Shown: piece after piece, positions 1 through 8,274 of the stretch
How the letters are laid out: every line of letters begins with the position of its first letter
How positions within the stretch are numbered: the first letter of the stretch is position 1
The notes under the pieces: model-generated
What the model was told of the DNA's origin: nothing
Databases searched by the model: none
The model's input: only the letters and a program-made list of their open reading frames with translations
Made by a program: the position numbers and the translations under genes
Assembly: GCF_000380125.1 (NCBI RefSeq)
Contig: NZ_KB904574.1
Coordinates: forward strand, 1-64,000
DNA length: 64,000 nucleotides
Source of the DNA: Streptococcus ovis DSM 16829
GTDB taxonomy: Bacteria > Bacillota > Bacilli > Lactobacillales > Streptococcaceae
Reading direction: 5' to 3'

Positions 1-716
1 AACTAGGGATGGATGTCGCTAGTAAAGCTCCAGGAGCCATTGCTGCAGGAACTAAGAAATTTGGGGATAGTCTAGCTGTAACAGGTGGAGGTCTTCGAGG
101 AGCCTTCAATGCTGTGAGAGATCAAGGTGTCGCAGGTGCTGCCAAAGGAGGAGTAAGCAACATGGTTGATTTAGCAGAGGTTATGGGTAAAGAAGCTATC
201 GGTAAGACCAAAGATTTTGCAGGTGGAGTAGCTGATCACTTAGGGCAAAAAGAACAAGCTGCTCATGATGCGGTATATCGAGGATTGAGGAATGATGCAG
301 TTCCGCCACGTGCTGGGTTTGATTCAGTGTTCAATCCAAACGCGAACTACACCTTAAATCCTTCAGGGCAATATGGTGGAGAAAGTCTTTTCTCAGATGA
401 ACTTAACTCGCTTGAAAATGCTGATAGTAGCTCAAGTGGTGGAGGGATTACAGATCCTACCGTAGCACCTACTGAACCATCAGGAGAGGCTTTTGGAGGC
501 ATTAGTGAACCAACATACCCATCTGGAAAAGTTGTTCCTTCCAATGTGTCGAATGATAATCCTCAAAAATCAGCACTAGAACCTTCTTCCAAACACAATT
601 TCCAGCAATCTATGAATCAAATGCATTACATGGGCCAACAAATGCAACAGTCTGCTCAACGTATGCAAGGACAATCGCATATCAGAGGTGCTGAAATTGA
701 TGAAAGTGACGAGTAA
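1..716 (+). CDS. C-terminal tail of a VirB6/TrbL-like conjugation protein (5' partial)
   Basis: The reading frame is open to the left edge of the window, so this is the 3' end of a longer gene. What is visible is about 235 residues rich in Ala, Gly, Ser and Pro. A Gly/Ala-rich stretch is followed by a low-complexity Pro/Ser/Gly segment and a Met/Gln-rich end with a charged C-terminus; no membrane helix is visible. Such hydrophilic tails follow the multi-helix domain of VirB6/TrsL-type channel proteins in Gram-positive elements, and the genes that follow are type IV secretion genes. The assignment is therefore by context and composition; no conserved motif is visible in the part shown. Confidence 0.5.
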   Translation, partial: LGMDVASKAPGAIAAGTKKFGDSLAVTGGGLRGAFNAVRDQGVAGAAKGGVSNMVDLAEVMGKEAIGKTKDFAGGVADHLGQKEQAAHDAVYRGLRNDAVPPRAGFDSVFNPNANYTLNPSGQYGGESLFSDELNSLENADSSSSGGGITDPTVAPTEPSGEAFGGISEPTYPSGKVVPSNVSNDNPQKSALEPSSKHNFQQSMNQMHYMGQQMQQSAQRMQGQSHIRGAEIDESDE

Positions 717-721
717 GGCTT

Positions 722-1006
722 ATGATTGATGTTGCTGGAAAAATTGTTGCAGTTACAGGGAGTTTGCGCCCAATGACCAGGCAAGATGTTGTTGCTTTTT
801 TGGAAGATAGGGGAGCAATTGTTCAGAACTATGTTTCAGCTCAAACAGATATCCTCATTGCGGGCCATAAACAATTAAATCTCTTTGAACCTGACAAACG
901 TTCTAAGAAATATGAAGCTGCAATGTCCAGGATAGCAGAAGGTCAAACCATTACGATTCTGCCAGAAGAAGAGTTTTTCAATATGGTAAAGAAGTCTCAA
1001 TATTGA
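722..1006 (+). CDS. small BRCT-domain protein of the conjugative element
   Basis: A 94-residue protein starting 5 bases after the preceding stop. It is essentially one BRCT domain of the DNA-ligase/replication-factor-C kind: a start like 'GKIVAVTGSL', then an 'R..V..FLEDRGA.V...VS..TDILIAG' pattern and a C-terminal 'I..LPEEEF'. BRCT domains bind phosphopeptides or DNA ends. Free-standing BRCT proteins occur in streptococcal and enterococcal mobile elements, but I know of no firm role. It sits inside the transfer operon and is followed by an intrinsic hairpin, so it may close a transcription unit. Domain call is solid; function is open. Confidence 0.75.
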   Translation: MIDVAGKIVAVTGSLRPMTRQDVVAFLEDRGAIVQNYVSAQTDILIAGHKQLNLFEPDKRSKKYEAAMSRIAEGQTITILPEEEFFNMVKKSQY

Positions 1007-1017
1007 GGCTTCTTTTG
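988..1017 (+). terminator. hairpin terminator inside the transfer region
   Basis: A 12-pair stem (AAGAAGTCTCAA / TTGAGGCTTCTT, one G-T pair) followed by TTTTG. It overlaps the stop of the BRCT gene and separates the VirB6-BRCT part from the PrgI-to-VirB8 part of the transfer genes. Confidence 0.6.
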
Positions 1018-1148
1018 TGTCCATAAAGATATATAACTTTTTATACATAAGATGACTTTTAGAAGGAGAGTCTATGTAATTTATCCCCTTAATGCAAGAA
1101 TTGTCATTATCTCTTATGATAGAACTAGTAAGAGAAAGGAGACAGAAA

Positions 1149-1454
1149 ATGAATGAAAAATACGGTGTTCCACGTGACATCTATGCCAAAGTTAAAATTA
1201 TAGGCTTATTCATGGCAGATATTGTCTTTGTCGGAGGTTCAGCTGTTGCAGCGGTATCATTTGGAACGAAGATTTTCCCGACGAGTCAATGGGCCCAATT
1301 ATTAGCTTTCGTGATTCTAACACCGCTGATATGCCTTTATCTGGTTCTACCAACTAATGGTGGAAAGAAAAATTGGCACAGCATGTTTCTCTTCTTCAGA
1401 AGGAGACGGAAACGCTATGTTAGTCTGAATTATCAAAGAGAGGAGCGACGGTAA
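1149..1454 (+). CDS. PrgI/TrsC-like membrane protein of the transfer apparatus
   Basis: A 101-residue protein. The start at 1149 is chosen because AAAGGAG lies 8-9 bases upstream. A longer frame from 1092 has no such site. Two hydrophobic segments (about residues 15-40 and 45-65) are followed by a basic cytoplasmic end with 'RRRRKRY'. Small two-helix proteins of the PrgI family sit directly before VirB4-type genes in Gram-positive conjugation operons and are likely VirB3-like partners of the ATPase. Its stop codon overlaps the start of the next gene by one base, implying translational coupling. Family call rests on size, topology and position. Confidence 0.6.
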   Translation: MNEKYGVPRDIYAKVKIIGLFMADIVFVGGSAVAAVSFGTKIFPTSQWAQLLAFVILTPLICLYLVLPTNGGKKNWHSMFLFFRRRRKRYVSLNYQREERR

Positions 1455-2101
1455 TGGCTATTAAACAAACGCAAACACAGTCTTTAGAAAAACGGCCATT
1501 GGGGCGCAAGCAGGATAAAAAGAAGGAGAAACAAGAGTATTTTGATCTTCATTCTTGTGTAGAATTACTCGATGTTAAGTCAATTATTGATAATCGTCAA
1601 GCCTACATTCAGTTAGTTGATTATGGTTATCTTCAGCTGATGGAGATTCCAGGAAAGGATCTCGGTTCCCTCTCCTATAACGAGATTAGACGAACAATTG
1701 ATAACTTTGAAAAATGGCTAACAGACTTTAACACAGATATTCAGATTGAAACAACCATTTTACCAACAAATACAGATACTCAGATTATGGACCTTCGCCA
1801 TCATTTGAACTTGGTTCGTCAAGAAAAAGCAAAGTTATTGCCTGATTCCCGTCGCTACTTGCAGTTGCTGGATCGTGAGAGCTGGCTTAGAAACGAAATC
1901 CAGGTTGAAGAAAATATCCAGCAAGAAATCTATAATACAGAGTTCATTCTTTGGCTCTTTGCACCAACGACAACTGAGTTAGATGATTTAGTCCGTAAGG
2001 CAAAGTCTTATGGAAATAATGATTTTGTTCCACGTGAGATCACCAGAATTAAGAAGGAACAAATTATCAAGCAGTTCAACAATATGAACGAAAAAGTATA
2101 A
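1454..2101 (+). CDS. TrsD-like conjugation protein (VirB4 N-terminal partner)
   Basis: A 215-residue soluble protein with a basic, Lys-rich start, then a mixed alpha/beta region and an Asp/Arg-rich helical part. It contains no nucleotide-binding loop. In staphylococcal pSK41-type elements a protein of about 200 residues (TrsD) precedes the VirB4-like TrsE, and this pair of 215 + 649 residues reproduces that arrangement. It may supply the N-terminal domain that single-chain VirB4 proteins carry. It is coupled to the upstream gene and lies 10 bases before the VirB4-like gene. Function is inferred from order and size. Confidence 0.55.
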   Translation: MAIKQTQTQSLEKRPLGRKQDKKKEKQEYFDLHSCVELLDVKSIIDNRQAYIQLVDYGYLQLMEIPGKDLGSLSYNEIRRTIDNFEKWLTDFNTDIQIETTILPTNTDTQIMDLRHHLNLVRQEKAKLLPDSRRYLQLLDRESWLRNEIQVEENIQQEIYNTEFILWLFAPTTTELDDLVRKAKSYGNNDFVPREITRIKKEQIIKQFNNMNEKV

Positions 2102-2111
2102 GGAGAAACAC

Positions 2112-4061
2112 ATGCCAGAATTATCTAAACGTAGGCAACGTCAGCTAAAAGCACAAGGTTATGATCTAGCTTTTCTCAGTCGTATTCAGCCACAAGGAAA
2201 CATTGATTTCAAAAAAGACGACCGTTCCTGGATGAGTGGGGACGGTTATCATACGGTACTCCATTTCTACGAATACCCGTCAGAAGACCTAGATCAATTT
2301 TGGTTATCTGACCTCATGTTAATTCCAGGAACACGTTCTTTTTTATCGCTTTATCGAGCAAACAATAAAGAGCTGAAGAAAGAGATTAAGGACTCTATAG
2401 AAGAAAAATCCACACGCATTACAGCCAATAGCAAGATTGTTGATAACCAACAAGAAATAGATGAAATCAAAGATTTGACTCAACTGGATAGAGAGATTAC
2501 CAAGAAGAACATTGCAATGTTAGGAATGTATGTTCGGAACTATTCTTCTGCTTCAACTAAGGAAGCCCTTTTTAAAAAAGTGGAGGATATTAAAGATAAG
2601 ACTTCCAACTTCAAATCAACGATTCTCTCAGGTGAATTGGACTTTGAGTACCATGCACCATTTATTCCAGCACAGTATCAAATAGACCTACCGAACCACA
2701 GGCGTGGTATTCCAGTTAGAGCCCATGATTTAGCAGGTGGTTATTTCTTTAACCATACGAAGCTAGAAGATCAACGAGGGGTCTATTTAGGTTGGACACC
2801 GACTAAGGGTGCAGTTAATTTTAACTTCCTGGAACGAGATGATCGTCGCACACGGTCATTTATGATTATCTCAGGAAATCCCAAAATGGGGCAACGTTCC
2901 TTTCTTCTAAAACATACGGATGGCCTCTATGCGAAGGGAAACTATATTCGCAATTTTGATGCTAATGGTACTTTCTTGGAGCAAACAAGACAGCAGCATG
3001 GGGTGATCTTGGACTTATCAGGTGAAGCTAACCGTATTAACATTTTCCAAGTCTTCCCGACTGTTACAAACGAAGAAGGAACAGAGATCGATAAGAAGAA
3101 ATCCTATAACCTTCATATCCAGAAACTCAAGAGCATCTTCAAGCTACTTAATAGTGAAGTAACAGGTGATGACCTAACGACTTTTGGTAAGATGCTTAAT
3201 GAGTTTTATATTGAAGAAGGGTTATGGGCACGTAATCCTAAACTGAATCCAGAAAGACTAAAGGCTACGGACTTGGTAAATGAAGAATATCCAATCTTAT
3301 CTGACTTTATTTTGTATGCGGATGACTATAAGCGGAGTCTGATGAGCCAAAGTAAGCCTGATGAAATCGAAATTAAATCAGTCAATCGTATTTATAACAC
3401 CTTCAATGAGTTGCTAACAACGAATGCGGAGATGTTTGAAGGGACAACAGAGTTTCAGGATATTTCTTCAGAGCAAGTGGTAACCTTTGACTTCTCAGGT
3501 CTTAAAGGGACACCGCATTTGTTGAATGCTCAAATTTTCTCGGTGCTTTCTTTGGTTTCTGCGGATATTGTCAACAATGGTAAACGTTGCAAGCAACTTT
3601 TAAAGAGTCATCCTCATCTGACAGAAACGGATATGGAACATTATATTGTGAACATCAGTGAAGCTCAAACGCTGATTAATCCTAAGTATGAAAGTAGCGT
3701 TGAATTGCTAGCAGATATGATTGATTCCATGGGAGAGAACTTTGCAGGGGTTGTCTTATCCGTCAACTCCCTTCGAGGGATTCTCTTTGAATCAGGAGCA
3801 GGTAACCATAAGGATCCCTATGTCACAGCAGTGCAGCGGATTTTTGGCCTTATGCAATACAGAGTATTTGCGCAAACAGATGAAACAAGTGTTCCTTTGC
3901 TTGCGACTGCTTTGTCAGGATCCATGAATCAATCAGAGTTAGAGACTTTACCACGCCTCGTTAAGGGGCAGCTGTTTATGAATATTGCAGGAGTTGGGAA
4001 CTTAGTCTTTAACCAACAATTACTAAACCCTGAAGTACAGCGGTATGGCGGAATTCAGTAG
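2112..4061 (+). CDS. VirB4/TrsE-like conjugation ATPase homologue with degenerate nucleotide-binding motifs
   Basis: A 649-residue protein with the overall plan of the C-terminal part of VirB4/TrsE, the motor of type IV secretion. Visible landmarks are the pre-Walker region, 'IRNFDANGTFLEQ', the 'INIFQVF' segment that replaces 'INPFDI', a 'VVTFDFSGLKG' strand, and 'NISEAQTLINP' where VirB4 has its acidic Walker B. The expected P-loop reads GNPKMGQRS (residues 255-263) instead of GxxxxGK(S/T), and the Walker B position reads I-S-E-A instead of I-D-E-A. So the conserved Lys and Asp are both absent although the frame is intact. Either it does not hydrolyse ATP or it uses other residues. RBS AAGGAG lies just upstream. 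Confidence 0.75.
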   Translation: MPELSKRRQRQLKAQGYDLAFLSRIQPQGNIDFKKDDRSWMSGDGYHTVLHFYEYPSEDLDQFWLSDLMLIPGTRSFLSLYRANNKELKKEIKDSIEEKSTRITANSKIVDNQQEIDEIKDLTQLDREITKKNIAMLGMYVRNYSSASTKEALFKKVEDIKDKTSNFKSTILSGELDFEYHAPFIPAQYQIDLPNHRRGIPVRAHDLAGGYFFNHTKLEDQRGVYLGWTPTKGAVNFNFLERDDRRTRSFMIISGNPKMGQRSFLLKHTDGLYAKGNYIRNFDANGTFLEQTRQQHGVILDLSGEANRINIFQVFPTVTNEEGTEIDKKKSYNLHIQKLKSIFKLLNSEVTGDDLTTFGKMLNEFYIEEGLWARNPKLNPERLKATDLVNEEYPILSDFILYADDYKRSLMSQSKPDEIEIKSVNRIYNTFNELLTTNAEMFEGTTEFQDISSEQVVTFDFSGLKGTPHLLNAQIFSVLSLVSADIVNNGKRCKQLLKSHPHLTETDMEHYIVNISEAQTLINPKYESSVELLADMIDSMGENFAGVVLSVNSLRGILFESGAGNHKDPYVTAVQRIFGLMQYRVFAQTDETSVPLLATALSGSMNQSELETLPRLVKGQLFMNIAGVGNLVFNQQLLNPEVQRYGGIQ

Positions 4062-4077
4062 GAAGGATAAGAATGTG

Positions 4078-4335
4078 ATGAATAAGAATCCAGAAAAACT
4101 AGGTCTAATTGCTCGACGTAAACAAGCGATCAATCAATATATTACAGTCCGAAAAGTTAGAAGTCAGGAAATTAGGGATTATTTCGCTTCTGAGGGAGAA
4201 TCTGATCCTGAGCGCTTAGCTGCTCAAAAGGCACGGGATCAAGAATTTTTAAGGAGTTTGAAGAAATTAGGAATCGGATTTATTATCTTTTTAATCTTTT
4301 ATGCCCTTCTCAAAACCGCTCTGGGCTTGTGGTAG
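4078..4335 (+). CDS. small single-helix membrane protein of the transfer operon
   Basis: About 85 residues: a charged, mostly helical N-terminal part and one hydrophobic segment at the C-terminus ('IGFIIFLIFYALLKTAL'). The start is uncertain. ATG 4078 or GTG 4075 follow a GGAAGG at 4061-4066, while an upstream ATG at 4045 would overlap the VirB4-like gene. Position matches the TrsF slot between the VirB4-like and hydrolase genes of pSK41-type operons. I see no known domain. Confidence 0.55.
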   Translation: MNKNPEKLGLIARRKQAINQYITVRKVRSQEIRDYFASEGESDPERLAAQKARDQEFLRSLKKLGIGFIIFLIFYALLKTALGLW

Positions 4336-4348
4336 AAAGAGGATTGAT

Positions 4349-5686
4349 GTGAAGAAAGTTATTTTCTTAAAAATACTGGTTCCCCTTGTCTCACTCGTTT
4401 TCTTCATTAGCCTTGGTGTCACCATACTAGCTGGTATTTTGGGAGCTGTTAGCAGTTCACAGACAAATTGTACGACAGAAGTAACTACTTCAACGTCGAC
4501 TGGCTCTTCAGTCTCTTCAGGTGATGGTTCTATCGATTCCTTTGTGAAGGAGCATAAAGAAGCTTATATCCTTTCCTGGAAAGCTGGTGGCTTTTTACCA
4601 TCTGCCTCGATTACACAGACGATGATTGAAAATGGGTTTAACTTCTCCAATCCTAATGGAACCTCCTTTTGGCAGGCGCATAATATGGGAGGGGTCAAAA
4701 CTTCAAGGTTGAGTGATTTCCCTGTAACAATCGCAACTTATGGGCAAGATAGTGTTGATTTATCAGGAACGAAACCAGGAGCCAATGTTGGCGATGGAAC
4801 GGGTGGTGCTTATGCTTGGTTTTCAAGTTATGATGCAGGCATTGTTGGCAAAGCTGAGTTTATGGCTCACCAAACCCTTTATACCAAGGCTATCAATAAT
4901 ACAGATGGCGTATCTACCCTTTCAGCTATTGCGGATGGTGGTTGGGCCACTGATGGCACCTATAAAACCAAACTTGTTGACATGTATAACACACTTGGAA
5001 GGAAGTATGAGTGGTTAGATAAGGAAGCTATTAGTGCTTATGGTGACAAACCTTACAAGGAGGCCCCTTCTCCAGGAGAGGATAGCCCGTCAGATACGTT
5101 TACAAGCACTGCCAGAGATTGTAGTGACAAGTCTTCAGGTGATGCAACAGATGGAACAGGAACAGTTCCAGCAGATGCGACAGCTTGGGGGTATAGTCCA
5201 AATAACATTCCAGAGAGCTTAAAACAGTACATTATTGACCCTAAAAGTCTAGGGATGGCCTATGCCAACGCAACAGGCTGGTATGTGACTGGCCAGGGGC
5301 CATTGATGGATGGTCAATGTGTTAACTTAACCATTAGTTTAGGAAATCATATCTGGGGACATTCAGGATCTGTCACTGGAAATGGGAAAGATCAGGCTGC
5401 TGCTTGGGCATCCATCTTTGGAAATGGTGTCAAAACAACGCCTAAGAAGGGTGCTATCTTTTCCACTCAAAATGGCGGTGGAGGCTATGGTCATACTGGG
5501 ATTGTCTGTCATGTCTTTGAGGATGGCTCTATCTTGATTGTAGAACAAAACACACCATTATCAGGATGGGATTACTTCAAGACACCTTATACCTGGAATT
5601 ACCGTATCTGGACTCCAGAACAACAAAAAGCAGAAATCACGACTTTTGCTTATCCAGACGGTAAAGAACCTAAACTTGGAAAATAG
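4349..5686 (+). CDS. membrane-anchored peptidoglycan hydrolase, lysozyme-like plus CHAP domain
   Basis: A 445-residue cell-wall-opening enzyme of the conjugation machine (TrsG/VirB1 role). GTG 4349 is used because AGAGG lies 6 bases upstream. An N-terminal hydrophobic helix (residues about 5-28) anchors it. A glucosaminidase/lysozyme-like domain follows at about 55-225, with 'TQTMIENGFNFSNP' and 'HNMGGVK'. After a Ser/Thr/Gly linker a CHAP amidase domain runs to the end, with catalytic Cys324 in 'GQCVN' and His382 in 'YGHTGIV'. Both active centres look intact. It overlaps the end of the preceding small membrane protein frame only in the longer version. Confidence 0.85.
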   Translation: MKKVIFLKILVPLVSLVFFISLGVTILAGILGAVSSSQTNCTTEVTTSTSTGSSVSSGDGSIDSFVKEHKEAYILSWKAGGFLPSASITQTMIENGFNFSNPNGTSFWQAHNMGGVKTSRLSDFPVTIATYGQDSVDLSGTKPGANVGDGTGGAYAWFSSYDAGIVGKAEFMAHQTLYTKAINNTDGVSTLSAIADGGWATDGTYKTKLVDMYNTLGRKYEWLDKEAISAYGDKPYKEAPSPGEDSPSDTFTSTARDCSDKSSGDATDGTGTVPADATAWGYSPNNIPESLKQYIIDPKSLGMAYANATGWYVTGQGPLMDGQCVNLTISLGNHIWGHSGSVTGNGKDQAAAWASIFGNGVKTTPKKGAIFSTQNGGGGYGHTGIVCHVFEDGSILIVEQNTPLSGWDYFKTPYTWNYRIWTPEQQKAEITTFAYPDGKEPKLGK

Positions 5687-5700
5687 GAAAGGACCTCTCA

Positions 5701-6285
5701 ATGAAAGAATGGATGAAAGAAAATATGATTTATGTGATCGTAGTTAGCTTATTGCTTCTCTTTTCAGGAGTAGCTATTTATAAAAACTATACCAACAACA
5801 AGGTTGACACTACTCAAACGAAACAAACAAAACCTTCAGATCCTGATTCTTCCCAAGTGGTAGAACCAGAGTCTATCGATGAAAGGAACTATCGAACAGC
5901 CAAATTGAAGTTAGAACATCCCTATACAGAAGGTAGTGAGGAACAAAAACAAGAAGTCGCAAAATCATTTGATGAAGCGATTAATTCCATTAAGGAAGCT
6001 AAGCATTTGACAGAGGTCAAAGGAACCATAGAAAACCATTTATCTATGAGTCAAGATGGTATGGTCCAAACCTTGGCAATGGCAATTTTGGTAAATCAAT
6101 ACAGCTATCAAGCTTCCAAACTAGAAGTGACATCATCTGAGAATGATGACGTGGTTCAATTTTTAATCGTTCTAACAAAAGAAGGCGAGGACAATTGTTA
6201 CTTTGTCGGTAACTTCAATACAACAGTCCATCAAATTCAGCTGATAAGCTATATTGGTGGGAATATCGGAGGAACTTTTGGTTAA
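5701..6285 (+). CDS. VirB8/TcpC-like bitopic membrane protein of the transfer apparatus
   Basis: A 194-residue protein with one N-terminal transmembrane helix (residues about 9-26), a polar Thr/Lys/Asp/Ser linker, and a C-terminal extracytoplasmic domain of about 140 residues. Its predicted helix-then-strand order suits the NTF2-like fold of VirB8/TcpC proteins. It is the last transfer gene before a strong terminator. The assignment is by topology and position; no diagnostic motif is visible. A lipoprotein is excluded because there is no lipobox. Confidence 0.45.
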   Translation: MKEWMKENMIYVIVVSLLLLFSGVAIYKNYTNNKVDTTQTKQTKPSDPDSSQVVEPESIDERNYRTAKLKLEHPYTEGSEEQKQEVAKSFDEAINSIKEAKHLTEVKGTIENHLSMSQDGMVQTLAMAILVNQYSYQASKLEVTSSENDDVVQFLIVLTKEGEDNCYFVGNFNTTVHQIQLISYIGGNIGGTFG

Positions 6286-6295
6286 AACATAAAAG

Positions 6296-6335
6296 AAAAA
6301 TACACAAAAAGTTATACAACAATTTGTGTATTTTT
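6296..6335 (+). terminator. intrinsic terminator closing the transfer operon
   Basis: A perfect 13-base stem (AAAAATACACAAA with its complement) with a 14-base loop, continuing into a run of T. The loop contains GTTATACAAC, a near copy of the palindrome found at the next operon's promoter. Confidence 0.8.
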
Positions 6336-6338
6336 TTG

Positions 6339-6390
6339 TTGACAAAAAGATCTGTATATTGTAAAATAGAGATATAAAAAGTTATATAAC
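6339..6390 (+). promoter_or_regulatory. promoter and palindromic operator of the ParA operon
   Basis: TTGACA (6339-6344), 17 bases, TAAAAT (6362-6367). The perfect 10-base palindrome GTTATATAAC lies at 6381-6390, just downstream of the expected transcription start. A near copy is in the upstream terminator loop (6311-6320). This is a typical position for an operator bound by the operon's own ribbon-helix-helix protein. Confidence 0.65.
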
Positions 6391-6426
6391 AATTTAGATA
6401 ACTAATTACACAAAAGGAGTGCTTCT

Positions 6427-7248
6427 ATGAAGATTCAAACAACTAACCTCGATAAAGGTGGAGGAGGAAAAAGTAGTCATACCTATAACGAGGGAGATTG
6501 GTTATCACGTGTTAAAAATAAGCGAGTCTTATTGATTGACGGGGCTAGAGAATGTAACTTGACCCACTCTTTTGATGTGACGAGTGAAAAGACCATCTAT
6601 GATATTTTTACAACAGGTGAGTATGAAATCTGCCGTATTAATGATAATCTTAGCTTAATTCGTGGTGATGAGCGATTGACAGATGAACAGTTAGACTTAT
6701 CCAGTCGAAACAATAAGTATCTTCAGTTATTTATGTGGTTTAGTGAACATTACGATGAATTAGCTGAACAGTTTGATATCATTTTGATTGATACTCACAA
6801 TGATGAAAGTCTAGTGACCGCGAATTTTATTGCTGTATCTGATATTGTCCTGGGGGTAACAGATGCTTCCACAAATGGTTTTCGTGCCTGGTTAGCTCTA
6901 AAAAAATTTGTAGATTATATCAAGAGTGAAGCAGTAGAAGTAATTACAAAGAAAAGTTATGTTAAGACTGAAGCTTATCTTATTGGCAATAAGATTGAGT
7001 ATTATGGAAATAATGTGACCGAGACTTGCAAGCAATTCTTAGAAGTGGTTCAAGAAGATGAGGCTTACTTGGGATCTATTCAGAAGAAAGAACTGGTTGC
7101 CAAGAGTTTAGTGATTAACCAAAGTGTCTTTGAGCAACGTGACCATATGACAGATAAACAAAAACAAGACCATCAGAAGTTTTATGATAATATAGAGTAT
7201 GTCTATCAAAATATTTTAACAGTACTGGAAGGAGAGGTTGCATCATGA
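6427..7248 (+). CDS. ParA/MinD-family P-loop ATPase of the element
   Basis: A 273-residue protein. Residues 10-17 read KGGGGKSS, the deviant Walker A of ParA proteins (usually KGGVGKTT). 'RVLLIDGARECNLT' is the A' region and 'FDIILIDTHNDES' the Walker B. It therefore belongs with partition or positioning ATPases that move DNA or assemble complexes. It begins an operon with its own promoter and a ribbon-helix-helix protein overlapping its stop by four bases, the layout of a small partition module. The role could also be placement of the conjugation machine. RBS AAAGGAG lies 7 bases before the start. Confidence 0.75.
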   Translation: MKIQTTNLDKGGGGKSSHTYNEGDWLSRVKNKRVLLIDGARECNLTHSFDVTSEKTIYDIFTTGEYEICRINDNLSLIRGDERLTDEQLDLSSRNNKYLQLFMWFSEHYDELAEQFDIILIDTHNDESLVTANFIAVSDIVLGVTDASTNGFRAWLALKKFVDYIKSEAVEVITKKSYVKTEAYLIGNKIEYYGNNVTETCKQFLEVVQEDEAYLGSIQKKELVAKSLVINQSVFEQRDHMTDKQKQDHQKFYDNIEYVYQNILTVLEGEVAS

Positions 7249-7514
7249 CGGACAATCGTTTTGCCCAATTAAAAGAAAATTTTGACAAGGAAGCTTCAAA
7301 AAGGCGAAGTGGGGTACCCCGTAAAGAGGCGGCGCAAAAATCACCTGATAGCTACAATAAAAAAGGGCGTTTTCCCTTCTCGTTACATCATGATGTGCGT
7401 TATGAAAAACTAGAAGATCTCGTTCATTACCATAGTGCTAAATCTGCATCCGATTACCTGGAGAAATTGATTATCCAAGAATGGGAAAAAATGCAGCGAA
7501 AATTAAAGGGTTAA
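7245..7514 (+). CDS. ribbon-helix-helix-like DNA-binding protein, putative ParB partner
   Basis: An 89-residue protein whose start overlaps the end of the ParA-like gene (ATGA). The first 45 residues are charged and probably disordered. The rest, 'FPFSLHHDVRYEKLEDLVHYHSA', with a following helix 'SASDYLEKLIIQEW', has the strand-helix-helix pattern of RHH/CopG proteins. ParA partners of this size bind short repeats at the centromere and at the operon promoter. The palindromes near 6381 are the obvious candidate sites. The fold is inferred from pattern; there is no direct evidence of DNA binding. Confidence 0.5.
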   Translation: MTDNRFAQLKENFDKEASKRRSGVPRKEAAQKSPDSYNKKGRFPFSLHHDVRYEKLEDLVHYHSAKSASDYLEKLIIQEWEKMQRKLKG

Positions 7515-7536
7515 TTCAAGAGTTAAAGGAGATAAG

Positions 7537-7896
7537 ATGATTATTTTCGTTTCGATCAAAAAACTTGTTCAGACTTTATGGTGGTTGATTGCTGCTATGG
7601 CCCTATATGTCTTTTATCAGACAATCGGGTTAAATATGTTTTTCTTGTTAGTTTTGGGTCTGTTGTCTTTAAAATTTGTACCTGTCTTGTTCTTACCAAT
7701 TCTTTTGATTGCAGTAGGTGTCCATTTCTCAGGAGATTTTTCATTCATTGCTGATTTTTTGGAAGCAGGAATCGTTATGATTATAGGAGTTCCTTTTGTC
7801 TTTATAATGTGGATGTTTATTGATGAACAGATAAAAGCCTTTAAAGAGGCTAAAAAACTAAAAACTAGGGAGACTGTTTATGGAAAAAGGAAATAA
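7537..7896 (+). CDS. small integral membrane protein of the element, unknown function
   Basis: A 119-residue, strongly hydrophobic protein with three to four predicted helices (residues about 8-28, 30-60, 70-100) and a Lys-rich C-terminal tail. RBS AAAGGAG lies 5 bases before the start. It overlaps the next gene by 17 bases, so the two are probably translated together. I recognise no family. Location after the ParA/RHH pair suggests an accessory function of the mobile element. Confidence 0.6.
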   Translation: MIIFVSIKKLVQTLWWLIAAMALYVFYQTIGLNMFFLLVLGLLSLKFVPVLFLPILLIAVGVHFSGDFSFIADFLEAGIVMIIGVPFVFIMWMFIDEQIKAFKEAKKLKTRETVYGKRK

Positions 7897-8149
7897 CATT
7901 TCAGAATTATTTTATGGTTCTCATCCTGTTTTACGGCTCTGTACTGATGAGGTAAATAGCTATCGTGTTAAAGCTGAGGAAACGGGAACCAGTGATAGCA
8001 TGGAGGAAATTAGTAAATTTCTTCATTCGATTCATGAAGAATACTATGAAGTAGTTAATGATCAACCGTATGAATATCATGGTATTAGATTTTCCCCTGG
8101 GGAAGTTTATTCCAAATCGAAAATCTTAGAATTACTGAATAATAATTAA
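7880..8149 (+). CDS. hypothetical protein of the element
   Basis: An 89-residue acidic soluble protein starting inside the end of the membrane-protein gene, with GGGAG upstream. It shows no signal peptide, membrane helix or motif that I can name. It closes the operon, as a clear intrinsic terminator starts within ten bases of its stop. Codon use and spacing argue that it is real. Confidence 0.55.
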   Translation: MEKGNNISELFYGSHPVLRLCTDEVNSYRVKAEETGTSDSMEEISKFLHSIHEEYYEVVNDQPYEYHGIRFSPGEVYSKSKILELLNNN

Positions 8150-8154
8150 ACGTA

Positions 8155-8190
8155 GAAGTCCTTCCATCATCTCATTGGAAGGGCTTTTTG
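8155..8190 (+). terminator. intrinsic terminator of the ParA operon
   Basis: An 11-pair stem AAGTCCTTCCA / TGGAAGGGCTT (one G-T pair), a 9-base loop and a T-run. Confidence 0.8.
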
Positions 8191-8274
8191 TAATTCAGAA
8201 TTAAAATAAATTTGAAAAGAAGCCAATGAATCTTTAAAATAGTTATCGTTATTTTTAAAAAAAGGAGAGGGGCA

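Noticed and set aside
875-1180. 101-codon minus-strand frame across the BRCT gene end
   Set aside because: It opposes a well-supported gene and a terminator, and its composition is not protein-like.
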